Shown here in pieces: positions 61,873 through 64,000 of a stretch of DNA of 64,000 nt (positions are counted from its first letter, which is position 1; each line of letters begins with the position of its first letter). Location of the stretch: contig OZ316897.1 of the NCBI GenBank assembly GCA_973895155.1, forward strand, positions 10,974,001-11,038,000. Direction: 5' to 3'. A model generated the notes under the pieces. It worked only from the letters and a program-made list of their open reading frames with translations. It ran no database searches and was not told the origin of the DNA. Both the position numbers and the translations under genes were made by a program. Origin of the DNA: Marsupella aquatica. Lineage: Eukaryota; Marchantiophyta.

Positions 61873-63025
61873 CTAATCCCACTCATAGTGAGTAAATAAC
61901 TCATCCCCTGAGTTAATGGTCCTTGTCGCTACAACTAGGCAATGGTCATGATGATATGTCTGGCCATAAGGTGCTGGCGGAGGACCCTCAATGAAAACCC
62001 ACTCACAATTTTGCCTACGCTTAGGGCGAGTCCCCACGGTACTGTTTATGAAACCAGCAATATTCCTAGTCTGTATGGGGTCCCCATCTATGACACGCTG
62101 CTCACTATACCTTCTAGTGTTTCCATCAAAAGTATCCATGTCCAATGCATAAGTCTTCCACTCAGGGTGTTGTGCAAGGATCATGTTCCAATGTCTTCTC
62201 TTGTAGATGGCTCCACCATAAGGAAACAAAGTAGGCCCCTCTCGGCCGCATCCACCTCTACCACTCTTGGCGTCCACAATGATGTCCTCACAGGCAAAAA
62301 CTCCATAGCCATGTCTATCCCCAAGTGTGGAAGGTTTGATAACCCAACGTCTACCCCAAACCTCTACCTCCGCACCGTAGGAAAGCTGTTGTGGTAAACC
62401 AAGAGTCTCAGGATCCCAGTCCTTGATGATAGGGACACATCTGCCAGTGAACTCACAATCACCCCACCTACCCATAACCACTGCCTTGTACAAATCAGTA
62501 TCCCCTCGGGCCCGCCTCTTGGAACGCTTTCTTCCTCTTGGGACAATAGCCTCAACCCCAACTTCCCTAGGACTGGTGGGCCTTGCCGATAGACCCAAGG
62601 CTTTTGAGAATGCATTGCCTATAGCATCTAGAACACCTTGTGATGGGACATAGGGTGCTTGTGCCGCAGGTCTAGGCCTATTGGATACCTATTCCACCGA
62701 AACCAAAACAAACAAAAGTAGGTGTGAAATTAAAAATCTTCAACCATTGAGTAATGGGAATAGGGTAGGAAAACTAAGGCATAACACTTACCATATGAGA
62801 TGAAGAAGCCCCTGCCGTATGACGTCCACAACGCCCATATCTGTCAATATGTTGGGCACATATGTAAGATTTTTGGGAAACCTGACCCACACATCTGGAA
62901 CATTCACAAAGTTGACGGGGTGGACCGCGAGGAGGAGGTGCGGTCGTGTGATGTTGAGGTGGAGGTGGTGTATCTTCATCAGAGGAGGACGAGTCTGTGG
63001 TGGAGATTTCAGAAGATGAAGACAT
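61873..63025 (-). CDS. SET-domain protein within the CACTA element
   Basis: Two exons, 63025-62792 and 62688-61873, with GTAAGT donor, AG acceptor and phase 0, giving about 349 residues. The N-part is Ser/Asp-rich and Pro-rich, then QLCECSRCVGQVSQKSYICA with HIDRYGRCG, a Cys/His pattern found at the start of CACTA transposase proteins. A basic KRSKRRARGD follows. The SET blocks are DRHGYGVFACEDI, FPYGGAIYKRRHW, YALDMDTFDG, RNIAGFINSTVG with NCEWVF (place of the NHS/C pseudoknot motif) and RTINSGDELFTHYEWD (GEEL.YDY). Pre- and post-SET cysteine clusters are missing. The family methylates lysines on histones or other proteins. It is intact over the whole frame, unlike neighbouring transposon genes. 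Confidence 0.75.
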
Positions 63026-64000
63026 ATCCCCTGTAACAAGATATAATTAAAATGGGCATGTTATGACCAAAACATACCACAAAATGATATAAATCAAAGT
63101 TCCCAAATAATGATGACAAGAAACCCAAACCAAAATGACCATAGCAATAAAAAAGGTACCTTTATGAGACCCGGGCTCAGCAGTGCCAATAGGTCTTGTG
63201 GCTCTAAGATAATTAATGAACCCAATCTGAAAGTATGAGAGAAAAGCTGCAACCATTCCATGTATATGTAAGCACAATAATCTGGACCAGACAAGAACAA
63301 AAAACCCTATATACATGTCCCCTTTATACATAGTGGCAACCAAAAGTGTTAAGTACATGAAAGGAACACTTTAGCCGATCATGCAATGTTTACCTTTCAG
63401 ATGCCCGGGCTCTCACAATGCATATGCATTAGTATCAAATCATCAAAAAGTGTTGCACCCTGCAAGCTATCATATATTCCCCTCCTTTGTTAGCAAAACC
63501 CATGCCAATCCCCTTTTGATTCATAAACCCAATGAACCTCTCTTAAACCCAAAAGGCTGCAATATAAATCTCATGAAACCTTGCTTCGTATTATCCAAAC
63601 CTTCAACCCCAAACCGCATCCTACCTATTAAACTTAAATCTGACTTACACACAAACCCAAACCTTTCTTCAACCCTAGAGACCTTTCTATTTAAAAACCC
63701 CAAACCCTAAAACCCTAAACCCAAACCTTACTTATTTCTTGTAAACCAAATCCCACACTTTTATTATTTCTTCTAAACTAATGTAAACCCAAACCTTAGC
63801 CTAAACCAACACCATACATAACCCATTAACCTGAAATCTGCCTAACCCTTCAAACCCACCTTCAACTATTATCTAACACCCAAAACATGGCCAAAAAGCA
63901 TTCCAAATATGAGTATAGAGGGGTCCACTTCACCTTTGAAAAAAACCCTTTCAAATGAAACCAACATTCCCCCCGGACGAGTTGCCAATGTCTTGCGAAG
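63026..64000. other. Upstream region of the CACTA genes, with telomere-like repeats
   Basis: No gene is recognisable. From 63540 to 63740 runs of AACCC/CCCTAAACCC resemble degenerate plant telomere repeats, but they are too irregular to be a telomere. GC content is low. The last bases contain CTTGCGAAG, similar to the CACTA subterminal motif. Confidence 0.5.

Larger units (their letters stand above)
45661..64000 (-). mobile_element. CACTA-type DNA transposon, runs beyond the window
   Basis: It starts CACTTTTGCGAAGG at 45661, immediately after LINE RT coding. Subterminal TTTGCGA/TCGCAAA motifs are dense to about 46140 and reappear at the very end of the window (CTTGCGAAG at 63992). Genes on the minus strand are those of a CACTA element: tnp2 (61696-61467 continuing at 49863-48883 and 48783-47326, with a DUF4218 part) and a DUF4216 ORF (46981-46604). 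A SET-domain ORF (63025-61873) shares its first exon. Element A (49870-61466) is inserted in tnp2. The other terminus and the 3-bp duplication lie outside the window. Confidence 0.75.

Noticed and set aside
63540-63740. Telomere or telomere-associated array
   Set aside because: CCCTAAA-like units are irregular and mixed with other sequence; better called degenerate interstitial repeats.
1-64000. tRNA, rRNA or other structured RNA genes
   Set aside because: I looked for cloverleaf arms, A/B boxes and rRNA-like blocks and saw none that could be supported.

Overview
This window reads as gene-poor nuclear DNA of a plant. It holds CACTA (tnp2/DUF4218/DUF4216), Ty3/gypsy, LINE (endonuclease, RT, zinc-knuckle-type ORF1) and MITE families of plant type, TATA boxes, spliced ORFs and A/T-rich spacers. 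I see no ordinary host gene, tRNA or rRNA. The species cannot be fixed from sequence alone; a non-flowering land plant is my guess, because the DUF7869-like and ParB-methyltransferase genes look unlike flowering-plant repeats.

The window is a stack of nested insertions, many of which can be dated against each other because target-site duplications (TSDs) and reading frames close up when the insert is ignored. (1) 1-2490: non-coding tandem and direct repeats. (2) 2490-19490: one LINE on the minus strand, split by two MITE families, a solo LTR (18730-19095) and an 11.8 kb DNA transposon, element B (6153-17924). (3) 19499-21151: LTR repeats and the integrase end of a gypsy-like element. (4) About 21160-26800: element C, a decayed relative of B. 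(5) 27228-31243: element E, carrying one long coiled-coil ORF between short inverted ends. (6) About 31500-33735: element F, the front half of another B-like element. (7) 33840-45660: a second LINE on the plus strand, split by gypsy-like element D (about 35346-44106). (8) 45661 to beyond the window: a CACTA transposon whose tnp2 gene is split by element A (49870-61466) and which also carries a SET-domain ORF.

The most interesting content is elements A, B, C and F. A and B are 11.6 and 11.8 kb long, share terminal inverted repeats beginning ACAC and containing CGGACCRAACGAGAA, and have 6-bp TSDs. Each element has its own palindrome repeated in its ends; in B it also lies in promoters and introns: CCGATAAATTTATCGG in B, GGGATACGNCGTATCCC and GGGATCCATGGATCCC in A, TTCATGAATTCATGAA in F, and CGGATAT/ATCCG-type sites in C. 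B carries a DUF7869-like RNase H-fold gene (the transposase candidate), reading inward from the left, and a gene reading inward from the right that encodes a ParB-like domain fused to a beta-class DNA methyltransferase, plus an F-box-like gene. C keeps the ParB-methyltransferase gene and F keeps the front half of the DUF7869 gene. A instead carries gypsy-type pol, a coiled-coil ORF and an OB-fold (RPA1-like) ORF, with no LTRs that I can find. All copies here are mutated, so they describe a family rather than an active element.
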